A program made the translations under genes and the position numbers. A stretch of 64,000 nucleotides of DNA, from contig JAHHTR010000001.1 of NCBI GenBank assembly GCA_020024515.1, forward strand, positions 1 to 64,000. Direction: 5' to 3'. Origin of the DNA: Angelakisella sp. Lineage in GTDB: Bacteria; Bacillota; Clostridia; Oscillospirales; Ruminococcaceae. Of the stretch, positions 14,898-24,008 are shown one piece after another (the stretch's first letter is position 1; each line of letters opens with the position of its first letter). The notes under the pieces were generated by a model. It had not been told where the DNA came from. It searched no databases and saw only the letters and a list, made by a program, of their open reading frames with translations.

Positions 14898-16937
14898 TTG
14901 ACTAAACTTGAACTTGCGCGTAAATGCGCAGAAATCGGTGATTTTGAAAATTCAGTAAATGCCTATACACTTGCGCTCAAAGAAAACGAACATAAAGATA
15001 CCCTTGTTGACTTTGAATGTGCGATGTATATATTGCAGTTTGGTGAGGACTACAAGTTGTCTTATGATACATTTATATATCTTTACAATAATGGTCTGTA
15101 TCAAAAAGAAATATTTGATGTGATGGTAACATCATTCTATGCGCCGAATATGTCGCAACTGACAGAACAATTTGATGCCAATATAAAAAATCTAAATAAA
15201 TATAAGTTCATATTCAATAAAAGTTTTATAGATTTCGATGATTTAAAGATTAAATTCTTTCCTTATGACGACAATCACTTTATTCCGTTTTATACAGAAA
15301 AAAACCAATTTGGTGAAAAAATCAATTTTAATTACGAAGAAATTACGCATAACTTCTTCTCTGATTTAGAAAATCCTATTCTTGCCAAAGATATTTATTC
15401 GCAATATGAGCTTGAATATCTAAATGATAATGTTCGTAAAAGCGAATGGGTAGGCAGAGAAAATCATATATATTTACACTATACCGATTTTGCCGAATTT
15501 TGCTCATATTTACAGGTAATCAATTTCACCGATATGCTGAAAGAGAAAAAACTTGTCTTTTTGTTTGATGAAGAAATTGAGATGTATCCGATTGACTTTA
15601 AAGAAATGTTCGATATTGATTATTCCAAATATCCGTTAAAACCGCTAAGTGTCAAAGAAGTTAATAAACTTATTTGGGCTGTTCAACTTTCTTCATCGAA
15701 TGGTGGTGACTTTTTTAACGAAGTACTGGACTCCCACCCCAATATTTTACTGATACATTCATTAATGCATTACAATTTGGAAAAAATAATAAATGCAAAA
15801 AATCGATACATATCGCAAGATACATCTTTAAATATATCTGAAGGATTAAATGATACTAGTTTCAATTTTAATATAAGCAAATACCTAAAAAAATACAGAG
15901 ACAGTCTAACAGAAAAAGATGTTCTTGTTGCCTATGCGCTTGGGCAAAATAAGTTTCACGACAGAGCGTCACGCATTGTTCCCGCTGTATATTTTCAACC
16001 TCACTTTCATAATCTTGAAACAGATTTAATTGAGTATGATGAAAAAGGAATAATATCTATTACAGAAGGAATTGAAAACACAGTACTTAACTATCCTTTT
16101 ATAAAGCAATTCAAATATATAAAAACATTTACACCTTTGAGAAGAATGACAACATCCTATTCTTCTACTATGAGATTTATAGCACAACAATTTGAAGACC
16201 TTTCTAAAAATTTATCAATTTTCAATCTCTCCATAAGATGTATGATAAGAACATATATGATAAGCAAAAGTGAACGAGTATACAGAGACTCTAGGGTGGT
16301 ACGTTACGAAGACGGCAAGCTGAATCCGGAGGCTACGTTTACAGCCTTGGCTCAATTTTTGGATATTCCGTATACGGATACTATGAAATATTGCTCGCGA
16401 TACGGAAAAGTTGATGCCGAATCTGACCCTACAAGTCTTGTAGGCTTTGATACCCGATCGGTTTTCAGAAAATACGAGGAATTTGTTGATCCAGAAGAAC
16501 AGTATATGCTGGAATATATGCAACAAAACGCATATAAAGAATATAAATATGACTTTCAATATTATGACGGCAAAGAAATTACAGAACAGAAAGCCGAACA
16601 ATTAATCGAAGGGTGTCATAAACAACAGTCCATGGTTTGTGACAGAATGAAAGAATTTTTAAAGCAACGAGACGATAAATATAAATTATTTGATATATTA
16701 ATAAACGGAAGAATATTATTTGCTCCTTCCATAACATACGAAAACGAAGATGAACGTTTGGAAGATATTGACAAATTAGCTAAAAAATATTATAAATTTC
16801 ACACTGACAAACTAAAAGAAATATTGATGACAATTGACCCAAATGCAAGGGTAATTGATGAGAACGGTGACGATAAGGTGTTTATGAAACTTCTTGAACC
16901 TATTGAAGAACTAATGGTTGAGCCACTGTATCACTAA
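14898..16937 (+). CDS. TPR-like/sulfotransferase-like protein, candidate flagellin or surface modification enzyme
   Basis: A 679-residue protein of unproven function. Residues 1-90 look like helical repeats (LARKCAEIGDFENSVNAYTL). The C-terminal half resembles PAPS-dependent sulfotransferases. QLSSSNGGDFFNEVLDSHPN near residue 262 aligns with the bacterial 5' PAPS loop pattern PRSGTT-LLDSHP, and VVRYEDGKLNPEATFTALAQ with FLDIP near residue 465 matches the 3' phosphate-binding motif. The 5' loop is altered: SSSNGG replaces RSGTT. The start is TTG 14898 after AAAGGAG. The next genes, 13 and 12 bases on, are an APS-kinase-like and a HAD protein. Codon use is AT-rich. A transferase for another activated group is possible. 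Confidence 0.6.
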   Translation: MTKLELARKCAEIGDFENSVNAYTLALKENEHKDTLVDFECAMYILQFGEDYKLSYDTFIYLYNNGLYQKEIFDVMVTSFYAPNMSQLTEQFDANIKNLNKYKFIFNKSFIDFDDLKIKFFPYDDNHFIPFYTEKNQFGEKINFNYEEITHNFFSDLENPILAKDIYSQYELEYLNDNVRKSEWVGRENHIYLHYTDFAEFCSYLQVINFTDMLKEKKLVFLFDEEIEMYPIDFKEMFDIDYSKYPLKPLSVKEVNKLIWAVQLSSSNGGDFFNEVLDSHPNILLIHSLMHYNLEKIINAKNRYISQDTSLNISEGLNDTSFNFNISKYLKKYRDSLTEKDVLVAYALGQNKFHDRASRIVPAVYFQPHFHNLETDLIEYDEKGIISITEGIENTVLNYPFIKQFKYIKTFTPLRRMTTSYSSTMRFIAQQFEDLSKNLSIFNLSIRCMIRTYMISKSERVYRDSRVVRYEDGKLNPEATFTALAQFLDIPYTDTMKYCSRYGKVDAESDPTSLVGFDTRSVFRKYEEFVDPEEQYMLEYMQQNAYKEYKYDFQYYDGKEITEQKAEQLIEGCHKQQSMVCDRMKEFLKQRDDKYKLFDILINGRILFAPSITYENEDERLEDIDKLAKKYYKFHTDKLKEILMTIDPNARVIDENGDDKVFMKLLEPIEELMVEPLYH

Positions 16938-16949
16938 GGAGAAAAAACT

Positions 16950-17480
16950 ATGAAAAAAGTAAAACAAGGTACATTTTATGGCTTTATCGGACTTGCGGGT
17001 GTTGGTAAGACAGAAATGGCTATGCGTCTATATGATTATTTGAAAAGTCAAAGAAACGATGTTGTTTTTTTTGACGGAGATATATTGCGTGATGTGGAGT
17101 ATACTGTTTGCGGATACACACGTCAAGAAAGAGTAGAGGACAGCTTTCATTTTAATAAAATGATAAAGCTTTTGCTCGACCAAGGTATAAATATCGTTTA
17201 TTCCACAATAGGACTTTTTGACGAAGTTATGGAATGGCAATATCAAAATTATGAAAACTATGTCGAAATATACATTACTACTCCTATGGAAATTTTGAAA
17301 AAGAATAATAAGAAAAATCTTTATAGCGGAGAGATTAAAGATGTTATAGGTATGGATATACCATTCGATGAGCCTAAACACACAACTTGCCATGTATATA
17401 ACGATTTTACAAAAGACCCACAGCAGATAGTTGAAGACATAATAAAAGAACTTCGTGAAAAAGGCAAACTAATTGTATAG
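16950..17480 (+). CDS. Adenylylsulfate-kinase-like P-loop kinase (CysC-like)
   Basis: A 176-residue P-loop protein with the CysC layout: Walker A GLAGVGKT near residue 12, DGDILRD (CysC has DGDNIR), CGYTRQERVEDSFHFNKM, IVYSTIGLFDEV, and NLYSGEIKDVIGMDIPFDEP matching the CysC GLY...GxxxPYExP end. APS kinases phosphorylate adenylylsulfate to PAPS, the donor for sulfotransferases, and the preceding gene is sulfotransferase-like. No ATP sulfurylase gene is in this window. Several residues differ from standard CysC, so another hydroxyl acceptor is possible. The ATG follows AAGGAG; it is co-transcribed with both neighbours. Confidence 0.75.
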   Translation: MKKVKQGTFYGFIGLAGVGKTEMAMRLYDYLKSQRNDVVFFDGDILRDVEYTVCGYTRQERVEDSFHFNKMIKLLLDQGINIVYSTIGLFDEVMEWQYQNYENYVEIYITTPMEILKKNNKKNLYSGEIKDVIGMDIPFDEPKHTTCHVYNDFTKDPQQIVEDIIKELREKGKLIV

Positions 17481-17491
17481 GAGCAAATATT

Positions 17492-18094
17492 TTGAGTAAT
17501 TATATCTTTCTTTTTGATTTGGATTCAACCATTACAAGCGAAGAAATTTTGCCGACAATATCCAAAAAAATTAACCAAGAGACGGAAATGCGTGAACTCA
17601 CAGAAAAAACAATGAGTGGAGATATACCTTTTAATCCAAGTTTTTTACAGAGAGTAGATTTATTAAAAGATATTCCAATTACAGAAGTTCAGGATATTGT
17701 CAGTAATATAAAACTAAATAGTCATATTGTAGATTTTATTCAAAACAACAAAGAAAGATGCTATATCGTTACAGGAAATCTTGATGTTTGGATTTTGCCC
17801 CTGATGAAAAAAATCGGTATGGAAAATCGCTTTTTTTCATCAAAAGCATTGGTAAAAGATAATAAATTGCAACAAGTTACTCATATAATAGAAAAGCAAA
17901 CCGTTGTAAATATGTTTTCATCTCCTTTTGTTGCCATTGGTGATGGTGTTAACGATATCGCTATGATTAGTAATGCCAAAATAGGCATTGCCTATGCAGG
18001 TGTGCGACAAATATCAACTGCTGTTGTTAACTGCGCCACACATATATTCTATGAAGAAAACAAAATGTGTGAATTTCTAGAAACACTATTATAA
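17492..18094 (+). CDS. HAD-family phosphatase, SerB-like (HAD-IB)
   Basis: A 200-residue HAD hydrolase: motif I DLDSTITSEE with the nucleophile and acid aspartates, motif II T in IVTGN, motif III K near residue 123, and motif IV GDGVNDIAMI. The cap is the small helical SerB type. The usual DxDGT is DLDST here. It starts at TTG 17492 after AGGAG, twelve bases behind the kinase. SerB-like phosphatases occur in flagellin-modification loci of Clostridia (for example C. difficile), where they process phosphorylated donors. Here it could act on a phosphorylated nucleotide or sugar product of the two upstream genes; the substrate is unknown. Confidence 0.8.
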   Translation: MSNYIFLFDLDSTITSEEILPTISKKINQETEMRELTEKTMSGDIPFNPSFLQRVDLLKDIPITEVQDIVSNIKLNSHIVDFIQNNKERCYIVTGNLDVWILPLMKKIGMENRFFSSKALVKDNKLQQVTHIIEKQTVVNMFSSPFVAIGDGVNDIAMISNAKIGIAYAGVRQISTAVVNCATHIFYEENKMCEFLETLL

Positions 18095-18110
18095 TAAATA
18101 TCATAACAAT

Positions 18111-18150
18111 AAAAAAATCCCCAAGTGTATTTATTTATACATTTGGGGAT
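18111..18150. terminator. Bidirectional terminator between convergent genes
   Basis: ATCCCCAAGTGTA (18118-18130) pairs with TACATTTGGGGAT (18138-18150), with one mismatch. On the minus strand it is followed by seven T, serving the RNase-like gene. On the plus side an AAATTATTTTATTT tail serves the HAD gene. Confidence 0.85.
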
Positions 18151-18175
18151 AAATTATTTTATTTATAAATTTATA

Positions 18176-19789
18176 TCAGTCGTCCCATTTGTCACAAAGC
18201 GATTTTATTTGGTCGGCAAACTTCGCAATATCTTTATTCGGACGCTCTTTGTAATTCTCGGCAATCTTAACAAGTCTGTCAGCCATAGATAATAGCCTTG
18301 TAAATACAGGCGAATTTTTGGATTTGAGTTTAACTTTTGTAGAATGAGGCTTATACTCCTCACCATAATCTATACATTCTCCTGTAACAAGGTCATATAT
18401 TGACTCAAAGTTTGGAGCTACCGCATTTATTCCATAACTATGACGTAGTTCGTTTGCAAAGTCAACAGTAACTTTTGCATTACCATGCACAACAAAAACT
18501 TCTTTTGGTTTTGGTGAAAAGCTATTGATCCACTTCAAAAGTCCTGTTTTATCAGCATGTCCACTCATAGAACGCATTGTTAATATTTGTGCTTTGACAT
18601 CAATTTCTTCACCGAATATGTTCACAGTCTTTGCGCCATCATACAAACTTCTTCCAAGTGTTCCAACTGCTTGATATCCAACAAAAAGTATTGTACATTC
18701 CGGTCGCCATAGATTATGTTTCAAATGGTGCTTTATTCTACCTGCGTCGCACATACCACTTGCCGAAATAATAACCTTGCAATCTTCATCAAAGTTTATT
18801 GCCTTACTGTCTTCTGATGATACAGATGTTATAAGTCCTGTAAAACTTAGCGGATTTACACCGCCATTAACAAGTTCCATAGCCTCATCATCAAAATATC
18901 CCGCTACATTCTTACGGAAAACTTGAGTTGCCTCAACCGCAAGCGGACTATCTACATACACTTTAAAGTTTGGGTTTGTCTTAACTAGTCCCCTATCCTT
19001 TATCTTACGGATAAAATACAATAGTTCCTGTGTTCTGCCAACTGCAAAAGATGGTATGACAACATTACCGCCACGTTTAAATGTTTCTTCTATAATTTGT
19101 GTAAGATTATCTACATAATTCCCATCGATAGGCTCGTGATTTTTGTCCCCATAAGTAGATTCCATTACAACATAATCCGCTAATTTATGATAAGTTGGAT
19201 CTTCTATAATTGGCTGATTAATATTACCTATATCTCCGGAAAATACAACTGTTCTGGTTACATCATTTTCTGTTATCTTGACTGTTATACTGGCTGAACC
19301 GAGTAAGTGACCAGCATCTCTGAATAATATCTCTATACCGTCACAAATTTGTACAGGATTATCATATTCACATGGTACAAAATGTGTAAGTACATCTTCG
19401 GCATCTTGCATATTATATATCGGTTCAATAGGTTCACGTCCTGCACGTTTACCCTTTCTGTTCTTCCATTCGGCTTCAAATTCTTGTATATGTGCGGAAT
19501 CTCGCAACATTATACTGCATAAATCACAAGTTGCACCTGTGGTGTATATTTTACCTCTAAAACCATACTTTGTAAGTAATGGAAGATATCCCGAATGGTC
19601 AATGTGTGCGTGTGTAAGCAAAACATAGTCTACTGTTGATGGGGAAATAGGAAGTTTTAAACTTTCTTCATCATCTTTATCTTCGCCCTGTTTCATACCA
19701 AAATCAATAAGTATTATTTTTCCGCAGGCTTTCAAACAATGGCAACTACCTGTTACTTCGTGCGCAGCACCCAAAAAAGATATATACAT
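18176..19789 (-). CDS. Beta-CASP metallo-beta-lactamase RNase-like protein
   Basis: A 537-residue metallo-beta-lactamase/beta-CASP protein of the COG1236 type (YSH1/CPSF73-like). Metal-binding motifs are visible: THAHIDHSGYLP near residue 61, AGHLLGSASI, VVFSGDIGN, and the later MSGHADKTGLLKW and FVVHGNA. The beta-CASP insert includes GNVVIPSFAVGRTQELLYFI. Such proteins are RNA endo- or exonucleases acting in the cytoplasm. It is a single-gene unit with no obvious functional tie to its neighbours, the modification genes and rnf. Confidence 0.88.
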   Translation of the reverse strand: MYISFLGAAHEVTGSCHCLKACGKIILIDFGMKQGEDKDDEESLKLPISPSTVDYVLLTHAHIDHSGYLPLLTKYGFRGKIYTTGATCDLCSIMLRDSAHIQEFEAEWKNRKGKRAGREPIEPIYNMQDAEDVLTHFVPCEYDNPVQICDGIEILFRDAGHLLGSASITVKITENDVTRTVVFSGDIGNINQPIIEDPTYHKLADYVVMESTYGDKNHEPIDGNYVDNLTQIIEETFKRGGNVVIPSFAVGRTQELLYFIRKIKDRGLVKTNPNFKVYVDSPLAVEATQVFRKNVAGYFDDEAMELVNGGVNPLSFTGLITSVSSEDSKAINFDEDCKVIISASGMCDAGRIKHHLKHNLWRPECTILFVGYQAVGTLGRSLYDGAKTVNIFGEEIDVKAQILTMRSMSGHADKTGLLKWINSFSPKPKEVFVVHGNAKVTVDFANELRHSYGINAVAPNFESIYDLVTGECIDYGEEYKPHSTKVKLKSKNSPVFTRLLSMADRLVKIAENYKERPNKDIAKFADQIKSLCDKWDD

Positions 19790-19933
19790 AAAAGCTCCCC
19801 CTTTTTGTAAATATATTATATATTCATCTATATAATACCAAAAATTTTATTAAAAGTCAACAAAAATATTAAATATCACATTAGATTATTAACAATAATA
19901 TATGTAAATATTCATCATTTGGCTTTAAGTACG

Positions 19934-19974
19934 CAAAAATACCCTCTGACAGTATTCATAATACTACCAGAGGG
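19934..19974 (-). terminator. Terminator of the rnf operon
   Basis: On the minus strand CCCTCTGGTAGTAT and ATACTGTCAGAGGG (19974-19942) form a strong stem with a small loop, followed by TATTTTTG, shortly after the rnfB stop codon. Confidence 0.85.
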
Positions 19975-19996
19975 TTAATTTTTAATATATTAAATA

Positions 19997-20815
19997 TCAG
20001 TTGCCACTGCAACCTGTACAAACACCGTTTGCACCACAATTTTTGATAACGTGAACAGGACATACCTCCACACATTTACCGCAATTTGTACATTTATCAT
20101 AATCAATTGTTGCAAGATTATTTGTAATATGAATTGCATCATACTCACAAGTTTTTTGACACTTCATACAACCAATACAGCCTGATGTACATTCTTTACG
20201 TACAAGTGCGCCTTTTTGGTGTGAAGAACAACCAACAGAAACCATATTTGTTTCTTTAACCATATCAATTAGGTTATTTGGACAGACTTTTGCACAGGCA
20301 CTACAACCTGTACAAAGATCTCTGTCAACAACAGCTACGCCATTTACTATTGACATAGCATCAAATTTACATGCTGAAACACAGTCACCTAAACCAAGAC
20401 AGCCAACTGAACAGCTTCTTCTTCCTTGATAGAACATATTGTTTGCCGCACAAGTTTGTGGGCCGTCATATTCCATTTTGTATTGCGCTGTTTCAAAAGT
20501 ACCTGTACAATGTACAAACGCTTTTTTCTCCACAACGTCTTGGAACTCCATACCAAGAATTTCGCTTATTTTTCTTGATACACTGTCGCCACCGGGGGCA
20601 CATAGGTTTGTTCTCGGTGATTTTTCATCTGCCAAATATTTTGCATAACCGTCACAGCCGGCAAAACCACATGCGCCACAGTTTGCGCCGGGCAATGTAT
20701 CACGCAATTTTTCAGCTTTTTCATCAACAGGCACAGCCATCAGTTTTGATGCTATTACAAGAATAACACCACAGATAAGACCAATAGCCGCAACACTCAA
20801 AACTGCTACTAACAT
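19997..20815 (-). CDS. rnfB: Rnf complex iron-sulfur subunit B
   Basis: A 272-residue subunit that passes electrons from RnfC to the membrane subunits. It has an N-terminal membrane helix (residues 1-25), the Fe-S domain motif [12 protein letters not shown] near residues 45-72 ([4Fe-4S] of the RnfB N-domain), then ferredoxin-like clusters [34 protein letters not shown] and [12 protein letters not shown]. The C-terminal tail has two further cysteines (GVCTGC). Last gene of rnfCDGEAB, with a terminator behind it. Confidence 0.96.
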   Translation of the reverse strand: MLVAVLSVAAIGLICGVILVIASKLMAVPVDEKAEKLRDTLPGANCGACGFAGCDGYAKYLADEKSPRTNLCAPGGDSVSRKISEILGMEFQDVVEKKAFVHCTGTFETAQYKMEYDGPQTCAANNMFYQGRRSCSVGCLGLGDCVSACKFDAMSIVNGVAVVDRDLCTGCSACAKVCPNNLIDMVKETNMVSVGCSSHQKGALVRKECTSGCIGCMKCQKTCEYDAIHITNNLATIDYDKCTNCGKCVEVCPVHVIKNCGANGVCTGCSGN

Positions 20816-20835
20816 AACTTTTGTACTCCTCCTAT

Positions 20836-21435
20836 TTATTTAAACAATCCCTCAATTAATCCGCCAAATCCCATAAATGACATTGAAACTATTGATGCCG
20901 CAATAAGTGTTATTGGTAGACCTTGGAAAGATTTTGAAATTTTGCTGTTTTCTATACGTGAACGAACACCTGCAAACAGTACCATCGCAAGCATAAATCC
21001 CAAACCTCCGCCAAGAGAGTTTATCATAGACTCTGCAAAAGTATAACCTTCACGAATATTAAGCACAGTTACACCCAAAACAGCACAGTTTGTTGTGATA
21101 AGTGGCAAATAGATACCCAATGATTTATGAAGAGCAGGTATAAATTTACGCAATACCATTTCAACAAGCTGAACAAGTGCGGCAATTACCAAGATAAATA
21201 CAACTGTTTGCATATAGCCTAAATTATATCTATCAAGCAAATATACTTGAATAGGGTAAGTAACTGCTGTTGCCATAAGCATAACAAATGTTACGGCAAG
21301 ACTCATACCAACGGCGCTGTCAAGTTTTTTTGATACACCTAAAAAAGGACATATTCCCAAGAATTTTGCAAGTACAAAGTTATTTACAAGTATTGCACTG
21401 AAAAGTATTATCATAAGTTCTTTTGCGTATTCCAT
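20836..21435 (-). CDS. rnfA: Rnf complex membrane subunit A
   Basis: A 199-residue, six-helix integral membrane protein of the RnfA/NqrE family. It contains the conserved [20 protein letters not shown] segment near residue 17 and TNCAVLGV near residue 115, which supply cysteines for the intramembrane [2Fe-2S] centre shared with RnfE. It forms part of the ion-translocating core. It is followed after 20 bases by rnfB. Confidence 0.96.
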   Translation of the reverse strand: MEYAKELMIILFSAILVNNFVLAKFLGICPFLGVSKKLDSAVGMSLAVTFVMLMATAVTYPIQVYLLDRYNLGYMQTVVFILVIAALVQLVEMVLRKFIPALHKSLGIYLPLITTNCAVLGVTVLNIREGYTFAESMINSLGGGLGFMLAMVLFAGVRSRIENSKISKSFQGLPITLIAASIVSMSFMGFGGLIEGLFK

Positions 21436-21439
21436 TCAG

Positions 21440-22117
21440 TTACACCCCTTTCCCGGCATTTGCACAAGCACCCTTTGATGGGCAGTTTGCACAGCCGAAT
21501 TCTTTTTTCTTAATTGCTTTTGATTTTGTAAGTTTATTAACAAGTGCTATTAGTAAACCGAATACCAAGAAACCACCAGGAGCCATTTTCATAATTGATA
21601 TTGGTGGTATACCTTCTGGTAATATGTTAAAGCCAAGTATTGTACCTGCGCCAAGCAGCTCACGAATAAATCCCATTACGCCAAGTGCAAGTGTAAAACC
21701 AAGACCCATACCGATACCGTCAAGTGCTGAATCAAGTACTGAATTTTTTGATGCGAACATTTCTGCACGACCAAGAATTATACAATTAACAACTATTAGT
21801 GGTATAAAGATACCAAGTGTATTGTATAAATCAGAAGCAAATGCTTTCATAAGCATTTCTATTACAGATACGAAACCTGCAATAACAACTATATAACAAG
21901 GTATACGAACCTTTGCAGGTATTACCTTTTTTAATAATGATATTACTATATTTGAACCCAATAGTACAAATGTAGCCGCAATACCCATTGCCAAACCGTT
22001 TTTCATAGAAGTTGATGTAGCAAGAGTAGGGCAAGTACCAAGTACAAGTACGAGTACAGGATTCTCTTTTATTATACCATTAAGGAGTATTTTCATTTTT
22101 TGACTGAATTTACTCAC
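21440..22117 (-). CDS. rnfE: Rnf complex membrane subunit E
   Basis: A 225-residue, six-helix partner of RnfA (RnfE/NqrD family), with GIIKENPVLVLVLGTCPTLA near residue 14 and VNCIILGRAEMFA near residue 113, mirroring the RnfA cysteine positions. A soluble C-terminal tail of about 20 residues is cysteine-rich (FGCANCPSKGACANAG), with three Cys in a short span that could bind a metal or form disulfides. It is four bases upstream of rnfA. Confidence 0.95.
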   Translation of the reverse strand: MSKFSQKMKILLNGIIKENPVLVLVLGTCPTLATSTSMKNGLAMGIAATFVLLGSNIVISLLKKVIPAKVRIPCYIVVIAGFVSVIEMLMKAFASDLYNTLGIFIPLIVVNCIILGRAEMFASKNSVLDSALDGIGMGLGFTLALGVMGFIRELLGAGTILGFNILPEGIPPISIMKMAPGGFLVFGLLIALVNKLTKSKAIKKKEFGCANCPSKGACANAGKGV

Positions 22118-22145
22118 TTATCTTCACTCCCTCTTATAATAAATT

Positions 22146-23051
22146 TTATGCTATTGTTTTAAATAGTTCAAGTGCCTTTGCAACAGCTTTGTTAAATCCT
22201 TTTGAGCTTTCTGTTGCACCTGATATAGCATTAATGCCCTCTACTTGTGTTTTACCTACAAATTGTTCTGTATATGCTTCTTCGCCAACTCTTGAACCTA
22301 GTCCTTGTGTCTCTCCGTTTTCGCCAAGAGCAACATTTACTATTTCACCTTTTTTGTTTATACCAACATAAACTTGCATTTTCATTGGCGCACCACTGTA
22401 ACCTTGTTCTTCAACAACAATTACATAACCGTCTTCATCTGTTTTAAATGCTTTTAATGCGCCTTCCAATTTCATTTCTTCAAATTTTGTTGCTGTTGGG
22501 TATGCCATTTTTTCAAATGAAACTTTTTCCACTTCTACACCTGCAAGTTCAGCATAAGCTTCGAATGCACTTGTTACAGAACTCTTAAATGCGCCGGAAG
22601 AAACAGTAGCACCTGTTACAGCATCAATACCGTTAAGTTTCATATCTTTACCTTTATATTGGTCTGTATATTTTGGCAAACCAACTTGTGAACCGATACC
22701 CTCTGTCTCACCGTTTTCCATTAGTTTAACTTTATCGATTTTGCCATCAGCAGTGATACCAACCATTACTTGCATTTCACCACCGTAACCATTTGCTTTA
22801 CCTGTAATTACAAAACCTTTGTTGCTTGTCTCTTTGTATGCTTCTACTACGTTTTTAGCTTTTACTTCTACTTTTTCAAAGCTGCCTGCACCTTGTAAAA
22901 CTTCGCTGCGAGCTGCATCTGCTGCTGCTCTCTTTGCTGCTTCTATTATTGGTTCTGTTGTGTTATATGTTAATACCAGTGCCGCAGATATAACGATACA
23001 TATAATTGTAAGAACTGCTGCCGGATATACAAATTCTTTTACAAACTTCAT
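22146..23051 (-). CDS. rnfG: Rnf complex flavoprotein subunit G with duplicated FMN-binding domain
   Basis: A 301-residue subunit with one N-terminal membrane helix and two FMN-binding domains. The first (about 80-175) ends in DAVTGATVSSGAF, the second (about 210-300) in NAISGATESSKGF. The S/T-GAT motif is where FMN is bound covalently through the threonine in RnfG. The repeated GETEGIGSQVG / GETQGLGSRVG blocks show a tandem duplication; most RnfG proteins, of about 200 residues, have one domain. Both copies keep the flavin-site threonine. It begins at the final base of rnfD. Confidence 0.93.
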   Translation of the reverse strand: MKFVKEFVYPAAVLTIICIVISAALVLTYNTTEPIIEAAKRAAADAARSEVLQGAGSFEKVEVKAKNVVEAYKETSNKGFVITGKANGYGGEMQVMVGITADGKIDKVKLMENGETEGIGSQVGLPKYTDQYKGKDMKLNGIDAVTGATVSSGAFKSSVTSAFEAYAELAGVEVEKVSFEKMAYPTATKFEEMKLEGALKAFKTDEDGYVIVVEEQGYSGAPMKMQVYVGINKKGEIVNVALGENGETQGLGSRVGEEAYTEQFVGKTQVEGINAISGATESSKGFNKAVAKALELFKTIA

Positions 23052-23992
23052 TATTTAACTCCTCCAAATGGCATTTTTTTAGTTAATTTATTTATATGTG
23101 GTGTTACTATATTCATTAGTAGTATTGCAAATGACATACCTTCCGGATATGAACCATAAGCACGAATTAGTACTGCTATTACACCCACACCTATACCAAA
23201 GATAATTTTACCGCTCTCACGAACAGGAGAAGTAACATAGTCTGTTGCCATAAAGAATGCTGCAATCATTGTACCGCCTGATACCAACATATAAAATGGA
23301 TTTAGTCCTGTTATTAATGACATAACGAATACTGTTACAAGTATTGTAACAGGAATTGTTGCTGTAATTACTTTCTTGTATATTAGATATATACCACCGA
23401 TAAGAAGCGCAAGTGCTGCTGTTTCACCCAAACAACCACCACGTACACCAAGTAACATATTAAGCATATTTGGTGTGTCCATAACTGAACCGCCTGTTGT
23501 AAGTATAGCAAGTGGTGTTGCACCTGTTACTGTCTCACAAGCTTTAACATAAGAGTTTGGATTTGCCCATGTTGTCATCTCTTTTGAAAAAGCTACCAGA
23601 AGGAATATACGAGCTGTTATCGCAGGATTGGCAAAGTTATCACCAATACCTCCAAATAGACATTTTACGAACAAAATCGCAAAAATACCGCCTACAACAG
23701 CCATCCATATAGGAAGTGTTGAAGGCAAGTTGTATGCAAGAAGTAAACCTGTTACTACTGCGCTGAAATCTCCAACTGTTTGTCTTTGTTTCATTAATCT
23801 GCAAAATAGATACTCTGTCAAAACACAAGTTGCAACAGTTACTGCTATCAGTATTAATGCCCTATAACCAAAAGTAAGCACCGACACAATTCCCGCTGGG
23901 ATAAGTGCTGCTGACACATTCATCATTATTGATGATGTTGAAACAGGAGACTTGATGTGTGGTGAGGGCGAAACTGTCAATTTACTAACCAT
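23051..23992 (-). CDS. rnfD: Rnf complex membrane flavoprotein subunit D
   Basis: A 313-residue polytopic membrane protein of the RnfD/NqrB family, which translocates Na+ or H+. The covalent flavin motif is TVTGATPLA near residue 158. Other conserved family segments include FGGIGDNFANPAITARIFLL and FFMATDYVTSPVRESGK. It lies between rnfC (16 bases before it) and rnfG (touching). Confidence 0.95.
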   Translation of the reverse strand: MVSKLTVSPSPHIKSPVSTSSIMMNVSAALIPAGIVSVLTFGYRALILIAVTVATCVLTEYLFCRLMKQRQTVGDFSAVVTGLLLAYNLPSTLPIWMAVVGGIFAILFVKCLFGGIGDNFANPAITARIFLLVAFSKEMTTWANPNSYVKACETVTGATPLAILTTGGSVMDTPNMLNMLLGVRGGCLGETAALALLIGGIYLIYKKVITATIPVTILVTVFVMSLITGLNPFYMLVSGGTMIAAFFMATDYVTSPVRESGKIIFGIGVGVIAVLIRAYGSYPEGMSFAILLMNIVTPHINKLTKKMPFGGVK

Positions 23993-24008
23993 AATTATAA
24001 ACTACCCC

